Part shown: positions 15,226 through 24,055 of the stretch, piece by piece
Position numbering within the stretch: the stretch's first letter is position 1
Layout of the letters: the number at the start of each line of letters is the position of its first letter
Origin: an uncultured Candidatus Poseidoniales archaeon
GTDB lineage: Archaea > Thermoplasmatota > Poseidoniia > Poseidoniales > Thalassarchaeaceae
Reading direction: 5' to 3'
Assembly (NCBI GenBank): GCA_902573015.1
Contig: CACGIE010000010.1
Location: forward strand, 1 to 39,607
Length of the DNA: 39,607 bases
The notes under the pieces: model-generated
Database searches by the model: none
The model's input: the letters and a program-made list of their open reading frames with translations, nothing else
What the model was told of the DNA's origin: nothing
Made by a program: the position numbers and the translations under genes

Positions 15226-16221
15226 ATGTCAGACGAAGAACTCTTCGGGGATACGCCGATTATCTCCACGAAGGGCCTTCGGAAGATGTATGGTCCTCAC
15301 CTGGCATTGGACGACATCAATCTTGAGATCAGAAGGGGCGCAATAGGGATACTGGGGCCTAACGGTGCTGGGAAATCGACTCTTTTCAAGTGCCTACTCG
15401 GTCTCATAACGACTACTTCAGGAGAGGGGACCGTCCTCGGTCACGACATCAGGACACAGGGCGAGATGATCAGATCCAAGATAGGATACATGCCGGAGTA
15501 CAACGCCCTTGATCCGAATCTCTTCGCAATCGATCAAGTCAGGTACTCGGGTGAGCTTCTCGGAATGAACTCTAAGCATGCTACTCAGAGAGCACACGAG
15601 GTCCTGGAGTACGTAGGCCTGAAGGACCAGAGGTACAGGAAGATAGAGACGTTCAGCACGGGGATGCTCCAAGCAACAAAGCTGGCATGCGCCCTGGTCC
15701 ATGACCCAGACATACTGATCTGCGACGAGCCAACCAATGGATTGGACCAGAGGGCCCGCTCATTCATGTTGCAGACTCTGAACAGGACTGTGAGAGAAGG
15801 AAACAGATCGGTTCTGATGAGCAGTCATGTGATGGACGATGTTCAAGACCTATGCCAAAGCATAGTGATGATTCACAAGGGTAGAATCGTGGTCCAGAGA
15901 AGTATAGAGGAACTCGTAGAACAAGTCGACAAGGAGGTCGAGATGGTGATATGGGGAGGGGCTAGTAAGATGGAGGACGAGCTGAACTCGATGGGTCTAG
16001 AACTAAGGCGTCTAGGAAGGGTAATTCGAGTCAAGGTCACCAGTGAGGAAACGATCGACCAGATTCTCCAAGCGGCGGTTTCAGCAGGAGTCCAAGTTCG
16101 CCAGATGAAGGAATACGAACCAGACCTGGAAGACATATTCTTGCTTGTGATGGACAAGTTGGGCTCTCAGATTAAGGGAACTGGGGACCTGATGACTCCC
16201 GAGCACACAGGAGGAGTTTGA
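15226..16221 (+). CDS. ABC-2 type transporter ATPase (first of two)
   Basis: A 331-residue ABC ATPase of the NatA/DrrA/CcmA class. Walker A is GPNGAGKST (44-52), the signature is degenerate FSTGM (143-147), Walker B is ILICDEPTNGLD and the H-loop is SSHVMDD. The C-terminal 100 residues form the extra domain usual in exporters of this class. The stop codon abuts the TTG start of the permease, opening a four-gene A-P-A-P run. Substrate unknown; export or membrane remodelling is the usual role. Confidence 0.92.
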   Translation: MSDEELFGDTPIISTKGLRKMYGPHLALDDINLEIRRGAIGILGPNGAGKSTLFKCLLGLITTTSGEGTVLGHDIRTQGEMIRSKIGYMPEYNALDPNLFAIDQVRYSGELLGMNSKHATQRAHEVLEYVGLKDQRYRKIETFSTGMLQATKLACALVHDPDILICDEPTNGLDQRARSFMLQTLNRTVREGNRSVLMSSHVMDDVQDLCQSIVMIHKGRIVVQRSIEELVEQVDKEVEMVIWGGASKMEDELNSMGLELRRLGRVIRVKVTSEETIDQILQAAVSAGVQVRQMKEYEPDLEDIFLLVMDKLGSQIKGTGDLMTPEHTGGV

Positions 16222-17232
16222 TTGGCAAAGGAGCAAGTCGAACTCGAAGGCGGCACCACTAGGATGGAGGCGGCATTCGGATCCGGAGACGGAGACGATG
16301 AGGCTACGGCTGTAGTCGCCAGATCACAAGCTTCGTTAGGGCAGATCTTCGAGCAGAAGTACCGTCCGTGGGATGGTGAGCTAGGGCCCAGGTGGATGAG
16401 GAACTACGCTATTTTCAGACATCACGTGTATGGTGTGTTCACAGGAAAAGGACACAGGCAGTACCATCCAATGGTCAGACTGCTAATCCTGATTATCTTC
16501 CTAGCCTCACTCACTCCCATACCTATGCTATTCCTATCCTCATTTATCGGGGATCAGGGTGGCTTCTTCGAGAAAATGTGGGGAATCAATAGGTACAATC
16601 TTTGGGGCCAAGTTCTGGGTTATTTCCCGAGGAACCTGTGCATGTGGCCTCTCCTAACTGCCGTAGTAGTAGGGGGCATGATCTCCGATGACAGGCAGCA
16701 TGGGACCAGCGCTATCTACTTCTCAAGGCCCATCTCTAGACTGGATTACACAGCGATGAAGTATCTGAGCGTAGCAGTAATTCTCGGATTCGTTATCGTC
16801 TTCTCCTACTTCGCATACTATACCAGTGCCATCGTGTTCAAGTCAGAGGGTTGGGCATACCTCGCGGATACTCTCCCGATCTTCCTTGGAGGGATGCTGG
16901 CTGGAATAATCCTAGTGATAACATACACCTCGATTGGATTGGCCCTCTCCAGCATCAGTCGGAGTCGCTTCTTCGCAGCAATCGGATTCCTGAGTATTAT
17001 TTACGGTACCAAACTGGTCTCCCTGCTAGTCGAACTGCAGTTCGAAACCACGTTCATGTATGCCTTGAGCCCCTACGACTGCTTGGCTCACTTGGGCCAG
17101 TTTCTGCTAGGAATACCATCAAATTACGAACACCCAGTCTCCATATCTGCAGTCTCCATATTGGCCATGAACTCCTTGGCAGTCTGGCTCCTAGTTTCCA
17201 GAGTGACCTCGCTGGAGGTGACCAGAGAATGA
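16222..17232 (+). CDS. ABC-2 type permease (first of two)
   Basis: A 336-residue membrane protein. A 90-residue cytoplasmic N-terminus is followed by about six helices (from MVRLLILIIFLASLTPIPML; later FVIVFSYFAYYTSAIVF, MLAGIILVITYTSIGLALSS). The segment SDDRQHGTSAIYFSRPISRL matches the ABC-2 motif seen as DETENGTLHLLLSKPI in the second permease. The TTG start follows the ATPase stop directly and has GGAGGAG 7 nt upstream. It pairs with the ATPase before it; the last 4 bp overlap the next ATPase (ATGA). Confidence 0.88.
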   Translation: MAKEQVELEGGTTRMEAAFGSGDGDDEATAVVARSQASLGQIFEQKYRPWDGELGPRWMRNYAIFRHHVYGVFTGKGHRQYHPMVRLLILIIFLASLTPIPMLFLSSFIGDQGGFFEKMWGINRYNLWGQVLGYFPRNLCMWPLLTAVVVGGMISDDRQHGTSAIYFSRPISRLDYTAMKYLSVAVILGFVIVFSYFAYYTSAIVFKSEGWAYLADTLPIFLGGMLAGIILVITYTSIGLALSSISRSRFFAAIGFLSIIYGTKLVSLLVELQFETTFMYALSPYDCLAHLGQFLLGIPSNYEHPVSISAVSILAMNSLAVWLLVSRVTSLEVTRE

Positions 17233-18176
17233 CGATGGAATCTCAGGAACCTCCAGCCGTATTGATTGATCAGGCCTCGAAGTGGTACGGCCAGGTAATC
17301 GGAATCAACGATCTGTCTCTGGCCATCGACGGTGGGGTAACAGGGGTTCTGGGGCCAAACGGTGCCGGAAAGTCGACTCTGTTCAAGCTCATGATGGGCC
17401 GGATAAAGCCCAGCCAGGGCTCCATCAGGCTCTTCGGCGTGGATCCCTGGACCAACACCTCCCCATACAGGAGGGTGGGCTACGTCAGTGAGTCCGAGAA
17501 GCTGTACGAGTGGATGACTGCATTGGACTTCGTCTCGACTCTGGCCAGGCTTCATGGGATGACTAGGGAGGAAGCCACGGAAAGGTCGTCTCACGTGCTG
17601 GACTTCGTAGGGCTATCAGATGTGATGCACAAGGAGCTCGGAAAGTTCAGCAAGGGAATGAGGCAGAGGGTCAAGATTGCCCATGCGCTCGTGCATGATC
17701 CAGACTTGATCATTCTGGATGAACCCCTCCATGGGTGCGACCCATTGGCGAGGACAAGCATAATGAGCGTAATCCGTGAAATGGGCGAGCAGGGTAAGAC
17801 CATCCTAGTTTCAAGCCATATTCTAGAGGAGATAGAGAGGATTACTGAGCAGATAGTAATCCTGCATAACGGCCGATTACTCGCAATAGGGAACCTGCAC
17901 GCCATTCGTGACCTACTCGACAAGCACCCACATAGGATACTCATCAATTGCGAGGATCCAAGGAGTCTGGCGGGCCTATTCATAGAAGAAGATCCGATAT
18001 TCGGAGTCAGATTTCCCAGAGAAGGGCAACTAGAAATCCACACCAACAACCTATCCGCAGCTCACTCGCTCCTACCGTCCATAGTAGTGAAATCAAATCA
18101 GAAGATATCCAGCATCGAGAATCCGGATGATAATCTGGAGTCTCTACTCAACTATCTAATCAAGGAGGGCCAATGA
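17229..18176 (+). CDS. ABC-2 type transporter ATPase (second of two)
   Basis: A 315-residue ABC ATPase with Walker A GPNGAGKST (42-50), signature FSKGMRQRVKIAHAL, Walker B LIILDEPLHGCDP (unusual LHGC where TxGL is typical) and H-loop SSHILEE. The frame is open further upstream, but the ATG at 17229 overlaps the permease stop (ATGA) and begins right before the conserved domain, so that start is chosen. It is a paralogue of the first ATPase and pairs with the next permease. Confidence 0.92.
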   Translation: MTMESQEPPAVLIDQASKWYGQVIGINDLSLAIDGGVTGVLGPNGAGKSTLFKLMMGRIKPSQGSIRLFGVDPWTNTSPYRRVGYVSESEKLYEWMTALDFVSTLARLHGMTREEATERSSHVLDFVGLSDVMHKELGKFSKGMRQRVKIAHALVHDPDLIILDEPLHGCDPLARTSIMSVIREMGEQGKTILVSSHILEEIERITEQIVILHNGRLLAIGNLHAIRDLLDKHPHRILINCEDPRSLAGLFIEEDPIFGVRFPREGQLEIHTNNLSAAHSLLPSIVVKSNQKISSIENPDDNLESLLNYLIKEGQ

Positions 18177-19885
18177 TGGACAAGAAGGGCCTAGACCTTT
18201 CCGATACAGTTTGGACAAGGCTCGACCGCAAGGCGGGAGCAATAGTGGAGTTAACAATGAGGCAACTCCGGCACAGGATCTCCACATGGGTGGTATTGGG
18301 CGTGGGCGCTCTACTGATGGCACTGCTCCTCTCCTTCTACGTAGACTCCGTCAGGGAGTCTTTCGAACCCATAGACAACGATGGGGACAGCGAGGACAAT
18401 GATGGTGATGGGTACCCGATGGGGCAGGAGAGAAAGTACGGAACTCCTGATTGGGATCCCAACGTTTTCCCCGGGGCAAGCATCTTCATTCCCGAGAGTG
18501 ACATAGACTGGAACGATGCTGAAAGGTCGTTCTCCGCTAACAAGTCGTGGGAGGGAAGAGCATTCTTCGAGGCTCGGTGGATAGATCTGGAGTACAGCGG
18601 AGAGTGGTGGGACACCCACATCGAGTGGAACCCCGACGCGTCAGGAGTCCCCGATCTTACCGATTGCTCAGAATGGGAGTTGGAGGAGATTTACGAGACC
18701 ATATGGAGGGATGCGTGCGACCTCGGGGACCAAGACGGTAACGGCCTGACAACATACTACGTCTCAGGCAAGTGGGGTGGAGATGGAGAAGTCATAGTGC
18801 CTGATGGGATGTACCTTTCTTGGGGGTACTGGACAGAGGAGGTGTACGTGGAACCAGAACCTCCGGAGATGTACATCAACGAGGACGGAATAGACTGCTT
18901 CAACGGCCTCTCCCTTCGAGGAGAGGGCTGGGAGGAGAGTAGGGTTGACTGCCCATCAGAAGTGAAACTTGGCGGGAGCCACGGATTCGATGATGACGGC
19001 GACTGCCTTGCTATGAACGACGGACTTGGTGATGACGATAACGGCAATGGAATCCGCTGCGATGTACAGTGGGTGGCGCCCAACGGAGTGGTCACCGATA
19101 TCCGGTCCGACGATCTTGTCGATGAGGACCCAGATGAGCAGGAGTACATCGGAGAACTAGGCCACAGGACATTCGTAATAGCAGTCGGAAAGATGGCCTT
19201 CGTTATCCTCCTAGGCTTGTTCATCCCTCTGTTCCTCTCCCTTGGATTGGTGAGGGACGAGACAGAGAACGGGACACTCCATCTTCTACTATCGAAACCC
19301 ATCCATCGTGCTGAGTTCATCGTTTACAGGTTGATGGGTTATCTGGCAATTGCGGGTACCTATGTCATTGCACTCTCCCTTGTTGTGGGACTAATCGCCT
19401 CGTTGCTGGGTCCTGGCGATCAGATCATTAGACTCTCGGATTTACCGGTATGGCTAGGGATAGGATTTGCAACGACACTAGTTCTTGCAGCATATGGTTC
19501 GATCTTCAACGCGATGGGGCTGATATCCCCCAAGTACGGAGTGTACCTTTGCATAGTGTTCGGGATTTGGGAGTTCATGATGGGGAGCTTCTCCATAGTG
19601 AATCCGAATTGGACGGTAGCGAGCATATCCATCTCGCATTGGGCCCTGCAGATGATAGATGCTATGGTGCTTCTAGCATGGCCGGATACAATCCAATGGG
19701 CCGAGATGGACAACGCGTTCGGGATTGACTCGGGCCTCTCTGTCTTCTGGCAGCCTCCCGTACATACGCTAGGGACAGCATCAGCGGGAGTGGCATTGCT
19801 CAACAGCGTCCTAGTCCTTCTGATAGTCTCCGTTGCTTGGATATTCATAGCAAAGTCAGTCTTTAGCAGAAGAGAGATAATGTGA
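18173..19885 (+). CDS. ABC-2 type permease with large Asp-rich external domain
   Basis: A 570-residue membrane protein. The first helix is at about 39-57 (WVVLGVGALLMALLLSFYV). An external domain of about 270 residues (60-330) follows, with calcium-type Asp motifs (DNDGDSEDNDGDGYP, DQDGNGL, DDDGDCLAMND, DDDNGNG) and several Cys. Six or so helices come after 333, with the ABC-2 segment DETENGTLHLLLSKPI. The large Asp-rich ectodomain is odd for this family and recalls thrombospondin type-3 calcium repeats. It overlaps the ATPase stop by 4 bp (ATGA) and the next gene by 4 bp (GTGA), so it is in a tight operon. Confidence 0.88.
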   Translation: MMDKKGLDLSDTVWTRLDRKAGAIVELTMRQLRHRISTWVVLGVGALLMALLLSFYVDSVRESFEPIDNDGDSEDNDGDGYPMGQERKYGTPDWDPNVFPGASIFIPESDIDWNDAERSFSANKSWEGRAFFEARWIDLEYSGEWWDTHIEWNPDASGVPDLTDCSEWELEEIYETIWRDACDLGDQDGNGLTTYYVSGKWGGDGEVIVPDGMYLSWGYWTEEVYVEPEPPEMYINEDGIDCFNGLSLRGEGWEESRVDCPSEVKLGGSHGFDDDGDCLAMNDGLGDDDNGNGIRCDVQWVAPNGVVTDIRSDDLVDEDPDEQEYIGELGHRTFVIAVGKMAFVILLGLFIPLFLSLGLVRDETENGTLHLLLSKPIHRAEFIVYRLMGYLAIAGTYVIALSLVVGLIASLLGPGDQIIRLSDLPVWLGIGFATTLVLAAYGSIFNAMGLISPKYGVYLCIVFGIWEFMMGSFSIVNPNWTVASISISHWALQMIDAMVLLAWPDTIQWAEMDNAFGIDSGLSVFWQPPVHTLGTASAGVALLNSVLVLLIVSVAWIFIAKSVFSRREIM

Positions 19886-21081
19886 TTGAGATGCAGGATA
19901 GCCCAATCAAGTTCGAAGGAGACTTCTCATCACTGTGGCGACTAGATGTCATGCCTCCCATCTACGGTCTTTCCTGGTGGTGGTACTGGGTCCTGATTCT
20001 GGTTCCGGATCCTGACAAACCCAGCAGGTCTAGGCAGCTGATGACCCTCTGGTCTACTAAGGAGACCAAGGCAGTTCGGGTCAGCGGTCACTGGTGGGAG
20101 CCAGGTTCTAGGATGTACAAGGATGAGCATGGCGGTTTCGTAATCCCTGGGATGGTATGCGCGTGGTGGTACGATGGCGAGACAATGCACGAACCACTCA
20201 CAATGCGAGAATGTCGAATGGCTGTCGTTGGCGATACTCACCCATTGTGGCCCGGAAAGGGGGATGGGCTCGGAGCAGGCGCAGTAATCCCGATAGAGAG
20301 AGAGGACCTTTCCATGGGGATGTCCCCAGGAAACGAGTCCATGTGGGTAAGTCTTTCGAGTGACAGGGAAGCTAGGTCACGGGGAGCGCCTTCTTCTTTC
20401 GAAGCGCAACTAACGCCATGGTGGGGCCCTCCGAGCGAACTCACATACAGGAATAACGAGATAGCACTTGGTATGGGTTACGACATACTAAGGCTACAGG
20501 GCATGAAGTCTAGATTGGTCGTAGATGGGGAGGAAATGGAGGGGACGGCCTACTTCCAGAAGGTCACAGTCCAGGCCCCATCAGTACCCTGGTTCTGGGG
20601 CATGGTCCACTTTGATGACGGATCATACTTGGATTGGTTCATGCCGCACTTGACCCCACTATCCACAACCAAGGATGACAAGCCTTGGAGGAAGAGGGAC
20701 GCAGTTAGAATCCCTCTGAAAAGAGCCGGAATTTTCCATGATAGGAAGCGAGGCATGACACATGAGTTCGATAATTGTGAGGTTGAGGTCAGGAAATCTG
20801 ATCAGGGTCTTTTGGATTCCGATGGAGATTTACTTCCAAACTTCAGAATTAAGGTCTGGAACGACTCTTCCAAGATCTCAATGGATATCAGGTCAGTTAG
20901 TCGCGCTAGGTGGACATTCGACCAACCAACTCGAATGGGCCTAGTTAGCCATCTGACCTACAACGAGTACCCATTCGAGGTGTTTAGATTAGAGATTGAG
21001 GATGAAGAAGGAACTAGGACCTTGTCAGACTATGATTGGATTCATGGGAATGCCGAGCACTCCTGGGGATTCTTACATTGA
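19882..21081 (+). CDS. CrtC/lipocalin-like protein, possible carotenoid 1,2-hydratase relative
   Basis: A 399-residue soluble protein rich in Trp and Gly. The overall style (PIYGLSWWWYWVLILVPDP, VPWFWGMVHFDDGSYLDWFM, terminal HGNAEHSWGFLH) resembles the two-lobed lipocalin-like fold of CrtC hydroxyneurosporene hydratases, but I do not see enough to assign a reaction. The GTG start overlaps the permease stop (GTGA); an ATG three codons later is possible. Translational coupling to the ABC genes suggests it processes or binds the same lipid-like cargo (inference). Confidence 0.6.
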   Translation: MIEMQDSPIKFEGDFSSLWRLDVMPPIYGLSWWWYWVLILVPDPDKPSRSRQLMTLWSTKETKAVRVSGHWWEPGSRMYKDEHGGFVIPGMVCAWWYDGETMHEPLTMRECRMAVVGDTHPLWPGKGDGLGAGAVIPIEREDLSMGMSPGNESMWVSLSSDREARSRGAPSSFEAQLTPWWGPPSELTYRNNEIALGMGYDILRLQGMKSRLVVDGEEMEGTAYFQKVTVQAPSVPWFWGMVHFDDGSYLDWFMPHLTPLSTTKDDKPWRKRDAVRIPLKRAGIFHDRKRGMTHEFDNCEVEVRKSDQGLLDSDGDLLPNFRIKVWNDSSKISMDIRSVSRARWTFDQPTRMGLVSHLTYNEYPFEVFRLEIEDEEGTRTLSDYDWIHGNAEHSWGFLH

Positions 21082-21130
21082 CGAACTTGGATGGCAATCA
21101 CTTAGAAACAATCATCGAAGCAGATAGCGC

Positions 21131-22078
21131 ATGTCTGAGTTCGTTGAGCAGTTCAAGTCCAGCATCGATGCGGACTCTGCTCGTTCTGATTTCCCCGAGA
21201 TCACGGATTCGGAGACTCCAATCTGGAGAGGGGGGCCAGCAACGTCTTCAATGGCCGACAAGTACATTCTCTCGATTATGGTTCTCCTGATCCATATTGC
21301 GTTCTTCCTTGGAGAACTGCTAGACACTCCGGAAGGGGAAGGGCAGGTCAACTTCGTCCTATCTGTGGTAATTTGGCTGATAGACACAACGGGAGTGATG
21401 GGGTTTGTCATATGCATGCTAATTCTTACCAAGATCAATCACTATGCAAATTTCTCCACTTCTGGAAAGTGGACAACATCCTGGCTTCTGATTTGCTGCA
21501 TAATCCCACTATTGTGGAAACTAATGGATGTAGTGGAGTGGATAGGGGGTTTCTTTGACTCTGGCTTCTCGAGCCCTCTTCCAGCATGGAACTACTCTTG
21601 GTTCGCTCCATTGGGGCTTCTATCCTTCCTAGTAATGGTTTCACTTACAGTTCTGTACCAGAGATCTTTCCACTATGCCATTACAGACAAGAGGATACAC
21701 ATCAGACAGAGCTTCCTGTACTTCGAAACCAGTGCGCATGGGATTTCCTACCATAAAGTGGAGAATCTTAAGGCAGATCCAACAATACTGGGAAGGATCC
21801 TAGGGTTTGGCAATATACACGTGGTAACAGGTTCGGGAGTGGGCTTGCAGGTCGAATCTCTGGGTACTTCCGCAGGAGTTGCGCCCGAGATTATACAACC
21901 TCCCGGGGGTAAGATGAGAATTTTCTCATTCCTTCTTGGTTGGATAACTTTGCAGAGAGATAGAGCCGTAGAGGCCAGTGACCCGGCAGACTGCCTTTAT
22001 GGGGTAAGGCGCCCAATGGACGTTTACCGATTGATTAACGAACTGATGGATGCCAATGTCGGACCAGCAGTTGAATAA
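21131..22078 (+). CDS. PH-domain (bPH2/DUF304) membrane protein
   Basis: A 315-residue protein with a short cytoplasmic N-terminus, about four hydrophobic helices (46-66, 79-100, 119-137, 163-183) and a C-terminal bacterial PH-like domain beginning YAITDKRIHIRQSFLYFE. The phrases ISYHKVENLKADPTILGRIL and GFGNIHVVTGSG are typical of DUF304 domains. Such proteins act at membranes, but their biochemical role is mostly unknown. It lies 49 bp after the CrtC-like gene on the same strand and probably belongs to the same transcript. Confidence 0.78.
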   Translation: MSEFVEQFKSSIDADSARSDFPEITDSETPIWRGGPATSSMADKYILSIMVLLIHIAFFLGELLDTPEGEGQVNFVLSVVIWLIDTTGVMGFVICMLILTKINHYANFSTSGKWTTSWLLICCIIPLLWKLMDVVEWIGGFFDSGFSSPLPAWNYSWFAPLGLLSFLVMVSLTVLYQRSFHYAITDKRIHIRQSFLYFETSAHGISYHKVENLKADPTILGRILGFGNIHVVTGSGVGLQVESLGTSAGVAPEIIQPPGGKMRIFSFLLGWITLQRDRAVEASDPADCLYGVRRPMDVYRLINELMDANVGPAVE

Positions 22079-22157
22079 TTGAAGGCCGAAGTGAAATCAA
22101 GAACCCAACATTCCGCACCGTTCATAACCCTGAGTCCTCCCACAGACACTGAGACAT

Positions 22158-22703
22158 ATGTCGAACGAGGAAACAATAACTAAGGCGGCTCAATGCATTA
22201 CTCAGGGAGATTTCATGGGAGCCATGGAAATCTTCGAGGCACACATCAACTCCAACAGAGACGACCCTGCAGGTTACCATGGATGGGCCGAATCCGCACT
22301 ATTCGAGATACAAGAGAACGGGAACTTTGACGAGAAGGGCAATGACCGGATAAACGAGGGACAGGTTGCAGCCTACTTCAAGAAAGCAGCCGCACTAGAT
22401 GCAGAGAGCACAGAGTATCAGGCTGCCTATGCGAATGCACTGATTGAGTTCGATAGGATTCCAATGGCAATTCGCGAACTGAGGAAACTCAAGGATCTAG
22501 GCGATTCATCTGACGATTTCGATGTCACTCAGGATCTATACCAGGCAGCGAAAATGCTCATCGATAACATCGATTTCAAGACCAACTTCGATAGAAGTGA
22601 GGGCTTCGCAAAGCAGTTCCTTCCAGTAGCAGTCGAGTTCGCTCTCCTTGGAATGGGCTTCGCTTCCGCTGAGGAAGCCCTGGAGTACCTCCAGACCGAG
22701 TAG
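22158..22703 (+). CDS. TPR-like repeat protein
   Basis: A 181-residue helical protein. AAQCITQGDFMGAMEIFEAH and YQAAYANALIEFDRIPMAIRELRKL have the spacing of tetratricopeptide repeats, which hold protein partners. Acidic overall, with no signal peptide. It ends 10 bp before the TruA start, suggesting co-transcription. Partner unknown. Confidence 0.65.
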   Translation: MSNEETITKAAQCITQGDFMGAMEIFEAHINSNRDDPAGYHGWAESALFEIQENGNFDEKGNDRINEGQVAAYFKKAAALDAESTEYQAAYANALIEFDRIPMAIRELRKLKDLGDSSDDFDVTQDLYQAAKMLIDNIDFKTNFDRSEGFAKQFLPVAVEFALLGMGFASAEEALEYLQTE

Positions 22704-22713
22704 GGGTGAACGA

Positions 22714-23586
22714 TTGAGCGACCGATTTATGGTCGCCCTAGGCTATCATGGAAGCTCATTCCACGGATCACAGATCCAGCCAGATGTTGGAACCGTCGAG
22801 GGTTCCATGAGGGATGCCCTGAGAAGACTAACTTGGTGGTCAGAGGGTTGCTTGGAGATGTCCAGCAGAACAGATTCTGGGGTAAGCGTTAGGGCTAATC
22901 TAGCCAGAATAGATCTTCCCAGATCAGTCTCCTCCAATACAAGCAATGACTCAATAGTACGAGCCCTAAACGACCACCTTCCTGTAGGTGCAGTTGCAAT
23001 TTCAGCAAATCGTGCACCCTCCACTTCCAAGGTTAGGTATGCGGAATCACGAAGCTACCTATATCGCTTGGAGACGATAGAGGAATGGCCTTCCGAATGC
23101 GAAAACGATGCGATTTCAGCAGCCTGCGCTTTGGTCGAGGGCCAGCACGACTTCACAAACCTCTCTAGATTGGAATCCGGCACAGATCCGATCAGAACAG
23201 TAGACCGCTGCATTCCGTGGACTTCTGATGACGGGAGACTGATAGGATTCTCCATTCAGGCAAAGTCATTCATCTGGAACCAAGTCAGAAGGATTGCATC
23301 AGCATTCGCAGGAATAGCATCTGGTAGGATATCTATCCCGGATCTGGAATCCGCACTAAACTCCCCCAAAGTTAGTGTGGACTTGGGCAGGGCTCCATCC
23401 GAGGGACTCGTTCTTTGGGACATATCTCACAAGGACTTCGACTCTCCTTTCTCCAGCGAACTGCCAATCTCCACTACATTCTCTGTTAGGCCCAGCGACT
23501 CCCGAGAGTACCGGAGATGGCTTTCACTATCAAAATATGAAATGGGATTACTATTGGAGAGGGAGTGGATGTCCAGGCTCAATTGA
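22714..23586 (+). CDS. truA: tRNA pseudouridine synthase A
   Basis: A 290-residue TruA enzyme, which makes pseudouridine at positions 38-40 of tRNA. The N-terminus VALGYHGSSFHGSQIQP and the catalytic block SSRTDSGVSVRANLARIDL (catalytic Asp in RTDSG) are diagnostic; HDFTNLSR and FIWNQVRRI match the second half. I chose the TTG at 22714 because GGGGTGA lies 4 nt before it; an ATG at 22729 is the alternative, and the longer open frame is not conserved. The 3' end overlaps the convergent riboflavin-kinase gene by 8 bp. Confidence 0.92.
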   Translation: MSDRFMVALGYHGSSFHGSQIQPDVGTVEGSMRDALRRLTWWSEGCLEMSSRTDSGVSVRANLARIDLPRSVSSNTSNDSIVRALNDHLPVGAVAISANRAPSTSKVRYAESRSYLYRLETIEEWPSECENDAISAACALVEGQHDFTNLSRLESGTDPIRTVDRCIPWTSDDGRLIGFSIQAKSFIWNQVRRIASAFAGIASGRISIPDLESALNSPKVSVDLGRAPSEGLVLWDISHKDFDSPFSSELPISTTFSVRPSDSREYRRWLSLSKYEMGLLLEREWMSRLN

Positions 23587-24013
23587 GCTTAATTTCCACT
23601 TCTTCACCATCTGAGCAGGGTAGAGTTTCACGAAGGAAGGCCCCAGAAATCACCTCTGCGGTACTGGTGTGCCTGGTTAGGTCGGGAACTAGGATGGCAC
23701 ATTCCTCCCATTTACCCCCTGCTCTACGAATCCTTCCCTTGAATGCCGTTGCTCCACCGAAGGACTTCCCGTCCCTTTCGAAACCCTCGATCCTGTGGGC
23801 TTCAATCGAATCGGCGGGAACCCCCTCCTCCAATCCGGCTAACACCCTCAATTGGAGGAATGCATCCATGCTATCTCCCTCAACGTCCACATTCAGGGTA
23901 CCTGGCCAAGCACCTACTCCCAGGACTCCCTTGAATTGCGATTGGTAGTGCTTCTGGAACATGAATACGTGAGCCCTCCCTAGCCCACTGCTCACCTTCC
24001 CGCTGACTCGCAT
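23579..24013 (-). CDS. ribK: CTP-dependent riboflavin kinase (DUF120)
   Basis: A 144-residue protein with the archaeal RibK pattern: GKVSSGLGRAHVFM near the N-terminus, then LGVGAWPGTLNVDVEGD (the nucleotide/flavin loop) and a late LRETLPCSDGEEVEIKL strand. It makes FMN from riboflavin using CTP. The length is at the family norm without the extra N-terminal HTH some archaea carry. The ATG is at 24013. It converges with truA. Confidence 0.88.
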   Translation of the reverse strand: MRVSGKVSSGLGRAHVFMFQKHYQSQFKGVLGVGAWPGTLNVDVEGDSMDAFLQLRVLAGLEEGVPADSIEAHRIEGFERDGKSFGGATAFKGRIRRAGGKWEECAILVPDLTRHTSTAEVISGAFLRETLPCSDGEEVEIKLN

Positions 24014-24055
24014 GAATCCGGGCTATGCTGGCGACTCATAATATTCCGCTTAGAA

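Noticed and set aside
16851-17228. Long N-terminal extension of the second ABC ATPase
   Set aside because: It lies entirely over the permease gene in another frame; the ATGA overlap at 17229 is the natural start.
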